Counted from the first letter of the stretch, positions 47,949-56,159 are shown. The stretch is 64,000 nt of DNA from Methylorubrum salsuginis (GCF_900114375.1 NZ_FOSV01000024.1:1-64000); one strand, 5' to 3'. Made by a program: numbers and translations. Notes: generated from the letters alone by a model not told the origin.

Positions 47949-48392
47949 ATGCCCGAAACCGAGACTCTGACCGTCGAGACCGATCCGCTCGACACCGTGG
48001 CGCTGGCCCCCGCGATCCATCTCGACCATTGCGTGATCCACGTCTCCGACTGGGCGCGCGCGACCGCGTTCTACCGCGACGTTCTGGGCGCCGAGGTGAT
48101 CCCGGTGGGGAAGGGCGTGGCGTTCCGCTTCGGCGGGGTGCAGCTCAACGTCCACGGTCCCGGGCAGATCGGCGAGCCGCGTGCGGCGAAACCCGTGATG
48201 CCCGGCGGCAGCGACCTGTGCTTCCGCTGGTCGGGTTTGATCGAGGACGCGGTGGCGCATCTTTCCGCGCACGGGGTGCCGGTCGAACTCGGACCGGTCG
48301 AACGCAACGGGGCGGCCGGAGCCGGGATCAGCGTCTATTTCCGCGATCCGGACGGCTCGCTGCTGGAGTTCATCACGTACCCGACGGCTTAG
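47949..48392 (+). CDS. VOC (glyoxalase/bleomycin-resistance fold) family protein
   Basis: A 147-aa metalloprotein fold with two beta-alpha-beta-beta-beta modules: HLDHCVIHVSDWARATAFYRDVLGAEVI, GVQLNVHGP, SDLCFRW and ISVYFRDPDGSLLEFITY. Candidate metal ligands are the His of LDHCVIH and the Glu of LLEFI. Resembles dioxygenase or lyase-type VOC proteins (YwbC-like); substrate unknown. A palindromic repeat begins 2 nt after the stop. Confidence 0.87.
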   Translation: MPETETLTVETDPLDTVALAPAIHLDHCVIHVSDWARATAFYRDVLGAEVIPVGKGVAFRFGGVQLNVHGPGQIGEPRAAKPVMPGGSDLCFRWSGLIEDAVAHLSAHGVPVELGPVERNGAAGAGISVYFRDPDGSLLEFITYPTA

Positions 48393-48393
48393 A

Positions 48394-48437
48394 GCGCATT
48401 CCGACGAAGTGGAAACCGGTTCGTCGCAAGAATGCGC
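48394..48437. repeat. imperfect intergenic palindrome (REP-like)
   Basis: Outer arms GCGCATTC (48394-48401) and GAATGCGC (48430-48437) with inner arms CGACGAA and TTCGTCG around an AAACCGG centre. Resembles the GCATTCCGACGAAGTGG-type palindromes common between genes in Hyphomicrobiales genomes (from memory, not searched). Confidence 0.65.
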
Positions 48438-48490
48438 GGCAAAGCAAAGAGCGAGAGACGCAGGTCGGATACGGCTCGAGCGCGGCGTCG

Positions 48491-48937
48491 CTACGCCCCG
48501 CCGCGCTCGGCGAGCCGCTGGTTGGTCTGCTCCAGGCGCAGCGCCAGATCGCGCATCACCGCGATGCCGATCTGCGGAAACTGCGCCAGCAATTCGAGGA
48601 ACACGTCGCGGTCGATTCGAAGCGCCGTCGTCGCGCCCTCGGCGGTCACGGTGGCCGAGCGGGGCTGGTCGGCGAGGATGCCCATTTCGCCGACCAGGGC
48701 GTTGGCCCCCAGAAGCGCGAGGCGCACCGGGCCGTACGGACCGTCGATGGCGACCGAGGCGCTGCCCTCCAGGATGAGGTAGGCGGCATCGGCCGCCTCG
48801 CCGCGGGCGAAGAACAACTGGCCCTCCTCGAAATGCACCCGCTCGCTGGTGAAGGCGAGAAGCTTGAGGCGCGCGGGCTCGACCTCGCGGAAGAGCGGCA
48901 CCTGCCGCAGCGAAGTCACCTCGTTGTCGAGGGTCAT
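48491..48937 (-). CDS. stand-alone cyclic-nucleotide-binding (Crp-type) domain protein
   Basis: A 148-aa protein consisting only of a cNMP-binding beta-roll: LRQVPLFREVEPARLKLLAFTSE, EGQLFFARGEAADAAYLILEGSA, ALLGANALVGEMGILADQPRSATVTA (the phosphate-binding cassette with conserved Arg) and the dimerisation-like C-helix. There is no DNA-binding helix-turn-helix, so it is a sensor or regulatory subunit acting by protein contact. No obvious partner next to it. Confidence 0.87.
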   Translation of the reverse strand: MTLDNEVTSLRQVPLFREVEPARLKLLAFTSERVHFEEGQLFFARGEAADAAYLILEGSASVAIDGPYGPVRLALLGANALVGEMGILADQPRSATVTAEGATTALRIDRDVFLELLAQFPQIGIAVMRDLALRLEQTNQRLAERGGA

Positions 48938-49025
48938 TTTCGTCTCCGATCCGCCGTCATCGATGGCGCGGGAAAGGGCGGCGCCTAGACCCGGAGACCG
49001 ACCCTGTCAAAGTCGGGAAGCGCCG

Positions 49026-49235
49026 TCAGGAGCGGGGCGCGGTCGAAAGCCCGATCTCGCCCGGCACCGGCGCCTCGCGCTTCACGCTGGCATTCGGTTG
49101 AGGCGAATCGATCGGCTCCTCCCGCACGGTCGGCGTGCGGCTGTCCTCCGGGGCCGGCATCGGCGGCAGCGGGGTGTCGTTTCGCGCCTGGGGCTTGGCC
49201 GCGGCCGCAGGCTTTACCATATGTCGATTGGTCAT
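49026..49235 (-). CDS. small Pro-rich hypothetical protein
   Basis: A 69-aa Pro/Ala/Lys-rich, probably disordered protein (KPAAAAKPQARNDTPLPPMP). No signal peptide. GGAGGG upstream of the ATG at 49235 supports the start. It shares a short intergenic region with the divergent KGG stress gene, in which both directions carry EcfG-like motifs. Function unknown. Confidence 0.55.
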   Translation of the reverse strand: MTNRHMVKPAAAAKPQARNDTPLPPMPAPEDSRTPTVREEPIDSPQPNASVKREAPVPGEIGLSTAPRS

Positions 49236-49314
49236 TTCCGGTACCCTCCGGACGTGACGGGGCCTGTGCACGGCCTGTTCACAAGTCCGCGTAAATCCTT
49301 GTCCTTGCATTCGT

Positions 49315-49339
49315 AACGTCTGGACTGGACAGGGGTTTC
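49315..49339 (-). promoter_or_regulatory. EcfG-like promoter (one mismatch), divergent
   Basis: On the minus strand: GAAAC (49339-49335), 16-nt spacer, CGTT (49318-49315), 79 nt before the small gene at 49235. Confidence 0.45.
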
Positions 49340-49366
49340 GCACTCGACCGTGATCGATACGGCCAA

Positions 49367-49391
49367 GGAACCATCGATTGCGCTGAAGGTT
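49367..49391 (+). promoter_or_regulatory. EcfG-like promoter of the KGG protein
   Basis: GGAAC (49367-49371), 16-nt spacer, GGTT (49388-49391), one mismatch in the -10; the KGG start is 37 nt further on. Confidence 0.55.
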
Positions 49392-49428
49392 GAGGAACGT
49401 GTGAAAAATCGAGCCTGAGGAGGCGTCA

Positions 49429-49617
49429 ATGGCTACTGGAAACTCGACCTCGAAGCGAGGTTTCGCGTCCATGAACATCGAGCGTCAGCGCGAGATCGCC
49501 AGCAAGGGCGGCCGTTCGGTCCCGGCGGAAAAGCGTTCGTTCTCGCAGGACCGCGAGCTGGCCTCGTCGGCGGGCCGCAAGGGCGGGCAATCGACCGGCC
49601 GTACCGGCGAAGCCTGA
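49429..49617 (+). CDS. KGG-motif general stress protein
   Basis: A 62-aa very hydrophilic protein with the KGG family pattern: RGFASMNIERQREIASKGGRS and ELASSAGRKGGQS. The family includes E. coli YciG-like and Bacillus GsiB-like hydrophilins induced by starvation and desiccation. GAGGAGG precedes the ATG. An EcfG-like promoter is just upstream, in line with stress induction. Confidence 0.88.
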   Translation: MATGNSTSKRGFASMNIERQREIASKGGRSVPAEKRSFSQDRELASSAGRKGGQSTGRTGEA

Positions 49618-49683
49618 TTCCGGACGGGGGCGCACCGCGCGACAGGCGCGTCGTGCCGCCCCGGCCGATAAGAACGATGGACC

Positions 49684-50196
49684 TCAAACTTTTTCGACAG
49701 GCGCCCCCGGCGTCTGTTTTTGTTTGTCCGGCGTCTCCGCGTCCGCCCGTGCGAGCGAGCGCCATTTCAGCACCAGAGCCTCGAAGGTTTCGAGTTCGCC
49801 GGCGTCCAGCTGGCCGAGCGTGCGGGCGACATAGGCCGCCTGCGCCTCGATGCCGCGGGTGGCGAGGTCCGCCCCGGTGGAGGTGAGGTGGAGGGCGTGC
49901 GAGCGCCGGTCCCCGGGGATCGGCCGCCGCTCGACGAGGCCGGCGTCCACGAGGCGGTCGATCAGGCCCGACACGTTGCCCTTCGTGACGTAGAGCCGCC
50001 CGGCCAGCTCCTGCTGGGTCAGCCCCTCGCGCTCCGACAGGGTCGACAGCACGTCGAATTGCGGGATCGACAGACCGGTGCCGCGCAGCTCCGCCGCCAC
50101 CGCCGCCGTGACGCGACGGCTCAAGCGGATGAAGCGGAACCAGACGCGCAGCGGATCGGGCTCGGCGCTCGTCTCGGAGGGGGGCGGCTGCGACAT
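49684..50196 (-). CDS. MarR family transcriptional regulator
   Basis: A 170-aa winged-helix regulator: FIRLSRRVTAAVAAELRGTGLSIPQFDVLSTL dimerisation/first helices, then QQELAGRLYVTKGNVSGLIDRLVDAGLVERR recognition helix and DRRSHALHLTSTG wing. MarR proteins usually repress a neighbouring gene in response to a small ligand; the divergent DUF1499 gene 105 nt away is the likely target. No conserved cysteine sensor. Confidence 0.93.
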   Translation of the reverse strand: MSQPPPSETSAEPDPLRVWFRFIRLSRRVTAAVAAELRGTGLSIPQFDVLSTLSEREGLTQQELAGRLYVTKGNVSGLIDRLVDAGLVERRPIPGDRRSHALHLTSTGADLATRGIEAQAAYVARTLGQLDAGELETFEALVLKWRSLARADAETPDKQKQTPGAPVEKV

Positions 50197-50300
50197 GCTC
50201 TTCAGGCATATACCAGAGCCGCGACGCGCGGGCAGCCGAGTGGCGCCCTTCGCCCCCAGGCGATACAGTCCGGCTCCGATTATCCCATCCCGCCAGGGCG

Positions 50301-51080
50301 ATGCGCCGTCAGATCCTCGACGAACCGGTGACGCGCGCGGGCCGCTACGCCCGCACGCTCGCGATCTTTTCCGCCCTCGTCACCGGGATGGCCGTGCTGC
50401 TCGTGCGCAGCGCCTCCGCCGAGGCGATGCCGGCCATGGCGGTGCTCGGCAGCGGCGTCGCCCTGTCGGTCGTCGCCGTCCTGTTCGCCCTGTTCGCCTT
50501 CGTGCGGGTCTGGCGCGAGGGGGCCGGCGGCCTCGGGGCGGCGGTCGGCGGGCTGTTTCTCGCAAGTCTCGTGCTGGCCTATCCGGCCTACGCGGCGCTG
50601 AAGGGCGTGCGGCTGCCCGCGATCACCGATGTCTCGACCGACACCGAGCGCCCGCCCGCCTTCTCGCGCTCGCGCCTCGCCTTCGCGGCGCGCGAGGGCC
50701 GATACCCACCCGATCCCGGCCCCAAGGCCCGGGAGTTGCAGCGGGCGGCCTATCCGCAAATCGCGCCGCTGACCCTCGATGTCGAGGCGGATCAGGCGTT
50801 CGAACTCGCCCGCAAGGCGGCGGTGAACCGAAAATGGCAGATCGTCGAGGCGATCCGCCCCGGCGGGCGCATGGGCAACGGAAGGATCGAGGCGGTGGCC
50901 CGGTCGCGCCTGCTCAACCTGCCCGCCGACATCACCGTGCGGGTCCATCCCCGTGCCGACGGCGCCCGCATCGACGTGCGCTCGGCCTCGCGCCTCGGCA
51001 CCCGCGATCTGGGCGACAATGCCGACCGCATCCGCTCCTATCTCGACGAGGTGGCGAATCTCGCCATCGCGCTGAAGTAG
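50301..51080 (+). CDS. DUF1499 membrane protein
   Basis: A 259-aa protein. Three N-terminal hydrophobic segments (about 20-40, 45-68, 77-98) are followed by a DUF1499 domain: LQRAAYPQIAPLTLDVEADQAF, KWQIVEAI, GRIEAVARSRLLNLPADITVRV and the ending DRIRSYLDEV. Function unknown. Divergent from marR, which may control it. The start is the ATG at 50301. Confidence 0.87.
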   Translation: MRRQILDEPVTRAGRYARTLAIFSALVTGMAVLLVRSASAEAMPAMAVLGSGVALSVVAVLFALFAFVRVWREGAGGLGAAVGGLFLASLVLAYPAYAALKGVRLPAITDVSTDTERPPAFSRSRLAFAAREGRYPPDPGPKARELQRAAYPQIAPLTLDVEADQAFELARKAAVNRKWQIVEAIRPGGRMGNGRIEAVARSRLLNLPADITVRVHPRADGARIDVRSASRLGTRDLGDNADRIRSYLDEVANLAIALK

Positions 51081-51081
51081 C

Positions 51082-52023
51082 TCACGCCGGCCGGAAGCGC
51101 CCGTCGAGCAGCGGCGGCCCGTCGGTGACGACAAGGCCGCGCTCGACCAAGTCCTCGAGATGGGCGAAGACCGAGAGCGCGGCGGCGCCGAGCAGCTTCG
51201 GGCTCAAGCCCTGATAGACCGCGCCGACGATGGCGCGGATGTCCTCGTCACCCGCCGTGAGCCGTGCGCGGATCGCCGCCTCGCGCTGGCGGCGATGGGC
51301 GGCGAGCCCCCGGACGAAGCGGCGCGGATCGCGCACCGGACCGCCATGGCCGGGCCAATAGAGCGTCTCCCCGCGCTCGCGCAAGCGGTCGAGCGAGGCC
51401 ATGTAGGCGCGCATCGAACCGTCCGGCGGGGCGACAATCGAGGTCGACCACGCCATCACGTGATCGCCCGAGAACAGCGTGTTCTCCTGCGGCAGGGCGA
51501 AGGCGAGGTGGTTCATGGTGTGGCCGGGGGTCGCCACCGCGGTGAGCGTCCATCCTTCGCCGTCGAGGCTCTCGCCGTCGGCGAGTGCGCGGTCGGGGCG
51601 GTGCTCGCGGTCGGCGCTGGCATCGAGCACCGGCAGCTCGTTTTCGGCCAACTCGCGGGCGGCGCGATGCGGCCCGCAGCCGACGATCGGCGCACCGGTC
51701 AGCGCCTGGAGCAGGCGAGCCCCCGGCGAGTGGTCGCGATGGGTGTGGGTGACGACGACGGCCGTGACGCGCTCGTCCCCGAGATCGGCGAGCAACGCCT
51801 CGACATGGCCGGCGTCGGAAGGCCCCGGATCGATCACCGCCACACGGCCCCGCCCGACCACGTAGCTGCAGGTGCCGCTCGCGGTGAACGGTCCGCCGTT
51901 GGGGCAGATGCGCCGCCGCACCAGCGGCGTCAGGGCTTCCATCCGCCCGGCGGGCGGCAGGGCGCCGTCCGGATCGGGAGGAGGGGCGGACGCCTCAGGC
52001 GCCTCGTCGTGGGGTCGGCTCAT
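51082..52023 (-). CDS. MBL-fold metallo-hydrolase (LACTB2-like)
   Basis: A 313-aa zinc hydrolase. Metal ligands are in THTHRDHSPGARLL, TPGHTMNHLAF and FSGDHVMAWS, and a final His in YWPGHGGPV. The C-terminal 75 residues form the winged-helix-like extension seen in LACTB2 and related RNA-active or glyoxalase II-type enzymes (REAAIRARLTAGDEDIRAIV). A Pro/Ala-rich N-terminus of about 25 residues is extra. The actual substrate is unknown. Convergent with the DUF1499 gene. Confidence 0.9.
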   Translation of the reverse strand: MSRPHDEAPEASAPPPDPDGALPPAGRMEALTPLVRRRICPNGGPFTASGTCSYVVGRGRVAVIDPGPSDAGHVEALLADLGDERVTAVVVTHTHRDHSPGARLLQALTGAPIVGCGPHRAARELAENELPVLDASADREHRPDRALADGESLDGEGWTLTAVATPGHTMNHLAFALPQENTLFSGDHVMAWSTSIVAPPDGSMRAYMASLDRLRERGETLYWPGHGGPVRDPRRFVRGLAAHRRQREAAIRARLTAGDEDIRAIVGAVYQGLSPKLLGAAALSVFAHLEDLVERGLVVTDGPPLLDGRFRPA

Positions 52024-52116
52024 GCGGGGCTGAAGGTCGGCGAGGGTCGGGCGAAAAAATACGCGGGAGCGCTCGCCTACGACAGCCGGGGCGGTTCGCC
52101 AAATCCCGCGCCCTGC

Positions 52117-53145
52117 TCAGCGCTCGAAGGGCGAGGGCACGACGACGCGCACCGGGGCGAAGCCGGCGCTCGCGGTCTCGACCGGCGCGAAACCGTAGCC
52201 GCCCTCGGCGCCGTCCCTACGCAGACGTGCGACCTGAACCTCGGCGGTGCGGATGCGCTGCGAGCGGTTCTCGGCGAGCCGCAAGACGCGCCGGAAGGCC
52301 GCCGCGTCGGCGTCCCGGCGGATCGCACCGACGCGGGCCTCGATGATGCGCCGGCTTCCCTCGCCGATCCGCGCCTCGCGGTAATCGGTCAGGACCGGGC
52401 CGTTGCGGGTGAGGGCCGTCACCACCTCGGCGCTGTCCTCGGTGGCGAAGATGTCGCCCGCCCGCAGGGTGCGGTCGTCGGCGGCGCCGAGCCTGGGACC
52501 GGTGGCGCCGGGTGGGTTGCAGGCGCATTGGGCGACGCGCGTGCGCCGGTAGAGGTTGGCCCAGGGGGCCGAGAGATAAGGCTGGCCCGCGAGGCTCACG
52601 GCTTTTTCGTAGGCGCTCTCACCGGAGGCGAGGGTGAAGAGGTCGGTGCGGGTACCGGGGCAGGCGGCGGCGCAGGCCGCCTGATGCACGGGGAGGTCGC
52701 CCGGATTCCTGAGGCGGCCGACCGGGAAGGCGTAGCCGTCGCACAGGCGCACGCAGACGGTCTGCGTGCCCTTGAGCGGGCCGGGAGCGGCCGCCGACGA
52801 AGCGGGCCGCACCGTTCGGGCGCGCAGGCGCGGCGTCTGCTGTGCGAGGCGGCGCGCCGGCTCGATCTTTCGGACGTCGGGCAAGGCCGAGTAGCGACGC
52901 GGCGTCTTGCGGGGCATCTCGATCGCCGCCGCGACCGGCGCGGCCGCGGGCTTCTGCGGACCGAACAAGGCGTCGAACATGTCGGCGAAGAGGCCGCGCT
53001 CGGAGGCACTGACGACCGTGGTGCCGGCGAGGCCGAGCGTGATCCCGATCAGGGCCGCCGCCCAGGCGCGGCGCGGCCGGGTCTGCGGGCGCGGCCGGGC
53101 AGGAGCCCGCATCCACGCTCCGGGCGCACGCTTGCCGAAGGCCAT
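52117..53145 (-). CDS. DUF2865 domain exported protein
   Basis: A 342-aa protein. A hydrophobic segment (about 29-47, AWAAALIGITLGLAGTTVV) acts as signal or anchor. The middle holds the DUF2865 pattern with paired cysteines: TVCVRLCDGYAFPVG, QAACAAACPGTRTDLF and a later QCACNP; four to six cysteines suggest disulfides in the periplasm. The family is almost limited to Hyphomicrobiales and has no known role. The start MAFGKRAPG is chosen; the frame extends upstream without signal features. Confidence 0.85.
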   Translation of the reverse strand: MAFGKRAPGAWMRAPARPRPQTRPRRAWAAALIGITLGLAGTTVVSASERGLFADMFDALFGPQKPAAAPVAAAIEMPRKTPRRYSALPDVRKIEPARRLAQQTPRLRARTVRPASSAAAPGPLKGTQTVCVRLCDGYAFPVGRLRNPGDLPVHQAACAAACPGTRTDLFTLASGESAYEKAVSLAGQPYLSAPWANLYRRTRVAQCACNPPGATGPRLGAADDRTLRAGDIFATEDSAEVVTALTRNGPVLTDYREARIGEGSRRIIEARVGAIRRDADAAAFRRVLRLAENRSQRIRTAEVQVARLRRDGAEGGYGFAPVETASAGFAPVRVVVPSPFER

Positions 53146-53455
53146 CCCGATCCGTCTCCCACGGCGCCTCGCCGGCCCGCTCCGGTTGCGCCTGGGCCAG
53201 CTAGGACGGCCCGGGGGAGGCGGGCAATTGCGGCAAACCACCGAGGCCGGCGGGGTCCAAGGCCGCCCGAGCCGGACGAAAGACGTCTTGGCAGGCAAGG
53301 CCTTGGCCCGGCATCCGAAATGGAATCGCTATTCGATTCGGGCCCCGTCCCGCGACCGCCACAGACATGGGGATGGCACATCCGGAACGCGAAAGCGCCG
53401 CCCGGACGGGGCGGCGCTTTCAAAATTGGCCAGGATGGTGAGGCGGTCGGCGCCC
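53146..53455. other. intergenic region upstream of the DUF2865 gene
   Basis: No gene supported. It contains the 53391-53421 hairpin and must hold the DUF2865 promoter; no clear motif was seen. Confidence 0.45.
53391..53421 (-). terminator. strong hairpin after the small stress-type gene
   Basis: 13-bp perfect stem (GAAAGCGCCGCCC with GGGCGGCGCTTTC), 5-nt loop; its CTTTC end supplies a short U tract on the minus strand, 34 nt past the stop at 53456. Confidence 0.75.
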
Positions 53456-53599
53456 TCAGCGGCGCCGGCCGGACTTCACGCGGACGGGGATCGGCTGGAG
53501 CACCGGTTGGGGCGCGAGGGCGGAGAGCCGCTCGATGGCGGCATGCACGGCTTTCGCGACAGCGGTCTTGAGAGATCCCGGCTTGGTCTGTGCAGGCAC
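53456..53599 (-). CDS. 47-aa basic protein under an EcfG-type promoter
   Basis: Residues run VPAQTKPGSLKTAVAKAVHA through a helix to a basic tail ending KSGRRR. The GTG start at 53599 is preferred because AGGAGG lies 8 nt upstream; an in-frame ATG at 53656 has no such site and would fall only about 10 nt from the promoter. A perfect EcfG-type promoter at 53693-53668 and a terminator at 53421-53391 frame the gene. Function unknown; an amphipathic helix plus basic tail suggests nucleic-acid or membrane contact. Confidence 0.65.
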   Translation of the reverse strand: MPAQTKPGSLKTAVAKAVHAAIERLSALAPQPVLQPIPVRVKSGRRR

Positions 53600-53667
53600 G
53601 CCGAACGCCTCCTTCGAGAATTCCCGGGGCCCGAGTGGTCTGGGCCGTCGAGACATATTTGGTCACG

Positions 53668-53693
53668 AACGGTCGGTTGCGCTACCCGGTTCC
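53668..53693 (-). promoter_or_regulatory. EcfG-type general stress promoter (perfect match)
   Basis: On the minus strand: GGAAC (53693-53689), 17-nt spacer, CGTT (53671-53668). Reads toward the 47-aa basic protein. Confidence 0.72.
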
Positions 53694-53760
53694 GCTCGGC
53701 AATCCGCCGCAGGGCTCCAAGAAATCCGTGTGGAAGACGGCGGAACCGTGGCGCTCAAAA

Positions 53761-53786
53761 GGAACCGGACGCGAAACCTTGACGTT
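53761..53786 (+). promoter_or_regulatory. EcfG-type general stress promoter (perfect match)
   Basis: GGAAC (53761-53765), 17-nt spacer, CGTT (53783-53786), 56 nt before the DUF1328 start at 53843. Divergent from the site at 53668-53693. Confidence 0.75.
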
Positions 53787-53842
53787 ATCGGGGTCAAGAG
53801 GCTGCGGCACAGGCCGCACCAGTTCTCGAAAGGAACGCCAAA

Positions 53843-54019
53843 ATGCTCGGTTGGGCCGTTACATTCCTCGTGGTCGCCCTCGTCGCCGCCCTGTTGGGTT
53901 TCGGTGGCATCGCCGGCACGGCCATGGAAGCCGCGAAGCTCGTGTTCTTCGTCGCGATCGTCCTGTTCGCCATCTCGGCCGTCATCGGCCTGATGCGGGG
54001 CCGTTCGCCGACCTTGTAA
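53843..54019 (+). CDS. DUF1328 (YtjA-type) small membrane protein
   Basis: A 58-aa protein with two hydrophobic helices: MLGWAVTFLVVALVAALLGF, then GIAGTAMEAAKLVFFVAIVL and a short basic tail. This is the DUF1328 pattern. AAAGGA lies before the ATG. A perfect EcfG-type promoter is upstream and an intrinsic terminator downstream, so it is a single-gene, probably stress-induced transcript. It is a paralogue of 56218-56397. Confidence 0.9.
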   Translation: MLGWAVTFLVVALVAALLGFGGIAGTAMEAAKLVFFVAIVLFAISAVIGLMRGRSPTL

Positions 54020-54075
54020 CGACGCTCCAGGCACCGCAGCCGCGCGCGTTCCAGCGCGGCGCGACCTGACATCAT

Positions 54076-54110
54076 GCCTCCGGCGGCCCGATAACGGGTC
54101 GGCCGGAGGC
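54076..54110 (+). terminator. intrinsic terminator of the DUF1328 gene
   Basis: 9-bp outer stem (GCCTCCGGC with GCCGGAGGC) plus an inner CCCG/CGGG pair, followed by TTTTTTG. Confidence 0.9.
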
Positions 54111-54127
54111 TTTTTTGTTCGAGGTAG

Positions 54128-54565
54128 CTACGCCGCGACCAGCAACGCGACACCGGCGACGCCCGACAGCATCAGCCGCAGCCGGCTCATCCAGTTCGGG
54201 ACCATGCCGCGGCGGGCGAGATCCTGATCGACGAGCCCCCACAGCAGCACCAGCGCGCCGAGCATGCGCAGATCCCATGGCGGGGGCGCTGCCAGCGCCG
54301 CCCAGGCGAGCAGCGAGGGGATGATGGCCAGTACGTAGTCCTGCCAGCCCGCCCCGCGGGCCGCGGCGACGCCCCAGCGGATGCCGCCGAGGAACGAGGC
54401 GATGACGGCGCCGTAGGCGGAGAGGATCGTGCGCGGCGACAGGCCGATGACACCGAGCCCGCCGTCGGACCCGCTCACCGACAACGCCGCGAACCCTATG
54501 AACGGGATCAGTCCGGCGATGCCGAGCAGCACAGCGCTCGTCGGAACCGTGGTCAGCCGCGCCAT
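54128..54565 (-). CDS. DUF3429 membrane protein
   Basis: A 145-aa protein with about five hydrophobic helices: SAVLLGIAGLIPFIGFAAL, LSAYGAVIASFLGGIRWG, YVLAIIPSLLAWAALA, LRMLGALVLLWGLVDQ and LSGVAGVALLVA. This fits DUF3429, in which the GGIRWG motif between helices is typical. The ATG at 54565 follows GGGAG; an in-frame GTG at 54595 would add a hydrophilic leader. Function unknown. Confidence 0.82.
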   Translation of the reverse strand: MARLTTVPTSAVLLGIAGLIPFIGFAALSVSGSDGGLGVIGLSPRTILSAYGAVIASFLGGIRWGVAAARGAGWQDYVLAIIPSLLAWAALAAPPPWDLRMLGALVLLWGLVDQDLARRGMVPNWMSRLRLMLSGVAGVALLVAA

Positions 54566-54824
54566 GCCGTCTCCCGGATGCTGCCCGTCCGTCACAAAGC
54601 CGCCCTGAGAGACGGGCCGGCGAAGCGCTCAAGCCTACACGCGCAGATCCGGGCACTTCCCGCAACCGGGACCATTTGCTGCACCGCAAGCGATCGAAGC
54701 GTGTGTCACGGCCGTCGATCCTGCGTAAGTCTTGTGGACTGCTCGGCGAAGAAGGGCTGTGCGGGGGACGGCTCGGCAAGATACCTGCAGGCTGAAGCTC
54801 ATCTCGGCCGCTTCCCTGGATTCC

Positions 54825-56147
54825 ATGACGTTGCGTCCTCCCGCCCTGCGATCCGCCCTGAGCCGGCTGCGCGATCCGTCGCTCGATGCCTGGACGGTGT
54901 GGCGGCGGCGCGCCCTGTTCCTGGCCGGCGGAGTCTGCGTCGGCCTCGCCGCGGTGCTGATGGCCTGGGCCGCCGACGCGGCGCAGGCGGGTTTTCACAG
55001 CGTGCTCGGTTTCTCGCCGTGGATCGCGCTGGTGCTCTGCCCGGCAGGTTTCGCGCTGGCCGCGTGGCTCGCCCGGACGGTCTTCCCGAACTCGCAGGGG
55101 TCGGGAATCCCGCAGGTGATCGCGGCGCGCGCCATCGACGACCCGGATGCGCGCCACGCGCTGGTGTCGCTGCGGGTCGCCGCCGGCAAGGTCGTCGTCA
55201 TGGTGCTGGGGCTCCTGTGCGGCGCCTCGATCGGCCGCGAGGGCCCGACCGTGCAGGTCGGCGCGGCGATCATGGCGGCCTTCGGCCGGCTGAGCCCGGA
55301 GCGGGTGCGCGGCCTGCTGCTCGCGGGCGGCGCGGCGGGGGTGGCGGCGGCGTTCAACACCCCCCTCGCCGGAATCGTGTTCGCCATCGAGGAGCTGGGC
55401 CGGGCCTATGACAGCCGCGGCACCGGCCTCGTCGTCGCGACCATCGTGGCGGCGGGGCTGACCTCGGTCGCGATCCTCGGCGACTACACCTATTTCGGCA
55501 CCACCGACGCGAAGATCTCGCTCGCCGCCGGCTGGCTCGCCGTGCCCCTCGTCGGCGCCGCCGGCGGATTGCTCGGCGGCCTGTTCAGCCGCGCCGTCAT
55601 CGCCATCGGCCGTGGGCTGCCGGGCCGGGCGGGCGCGCACATCGCCCGCCACCCGATCGCCTTCGCCGCCCTGTGCGGGCTCGGGCTCGCCCTGTGCGGG
55701 CTCGCCTCGGGCGGAGCCGTCTACGGCACCGGATACGAGGAGGCGCGGGCGATCCTGCACGGCGAGAGCGACCCGCGCCTCGACCTCGCCCCGCTCAAGT
55801 TCCTGGCCACCCTGTTCTCCTCGATCAGCGGCATCCCCGGCGGCCTGTTCGCGCCCTCCCTCGCGGTCGGTGCCGGCCTCGGTGCGGAAGCCGCCCTGCT
55901 TCTGCCGCAGGTGCCGATCGGTCCGCTCGTGCTGATCGGCATGGTCGCCTACCTCACCGGCGTCTTGCAGGCGCCGATCACCGCCTTCGTCATCGTCACC
56001 GAGATGACCCAGGACCACGCCATGATGATCCCGTTGATGCTCGCCGCCCTGATCGCCGACGCGGTGTCGAAGCTCGTCTGCCGCGGCGGGCTCTACCACG
56101 CGCTGGCCGAGCTGCTGGTGCTGCGCGCGGCGGAACCGGGACGATAA
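54825..56147 (+). CDS. ClC-type chloride channel/transporter
   Basis: A 440-aa inner-membrane protein with the ClC selectivity motifs: GSGIPQVIAA, then GREGPTVQVGAAIMAAF and SGIPGGLFAPSLAVGAGLG. The Glu in GREGP is the gating glutamate. A Tyr in the last third would complete the anion site. It may be a proton-coupled exchanger or a channel; sequence alone does not settle which. Cytosolic CBS domains are absent. The start MTLRPPALRSAL is chosen. Confidence 0.93.
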   Translation: MTLRPPALRSALSRLRDPSLDAWTVWRRRALFLAGGVCVGLAAVLMAWAADAAQAGFHSVLGFSPWIALVLCPAGFALAAWLARTVFPNSQGSGIPQVIAARAIDDPDARHALVSLRVAAGKVVVMVLGLLCGASIGREGPTVQVGAAIMAAFGRLSPERVRGLLLAGGAAGVAAAFNTPLAGIVFAIEELGRAYDSRGTGLVVATIVAAGLTSVAILGDYTYFGTTDAKISLAAGWLAVPLVGAAGGLLGGLFSRAVIAIGRGLPGRAGAHIARHPIAFAALCGLGLALCGLASGGAVYGTGYEEARAILHGESDPRLDLAPLKFLATLFSSISGIPGGLFAPSLAVGAGLGAEAALLLPQVPIGPLVLIGMVAYLTGVLQAPITAFVIVTEMTQDHAMMIPLMLAALIADAVSKLVCRGGLYHALAELLVLRAAEPGR

Positions 56148-56159
56148 TCGCCGCCGGAC

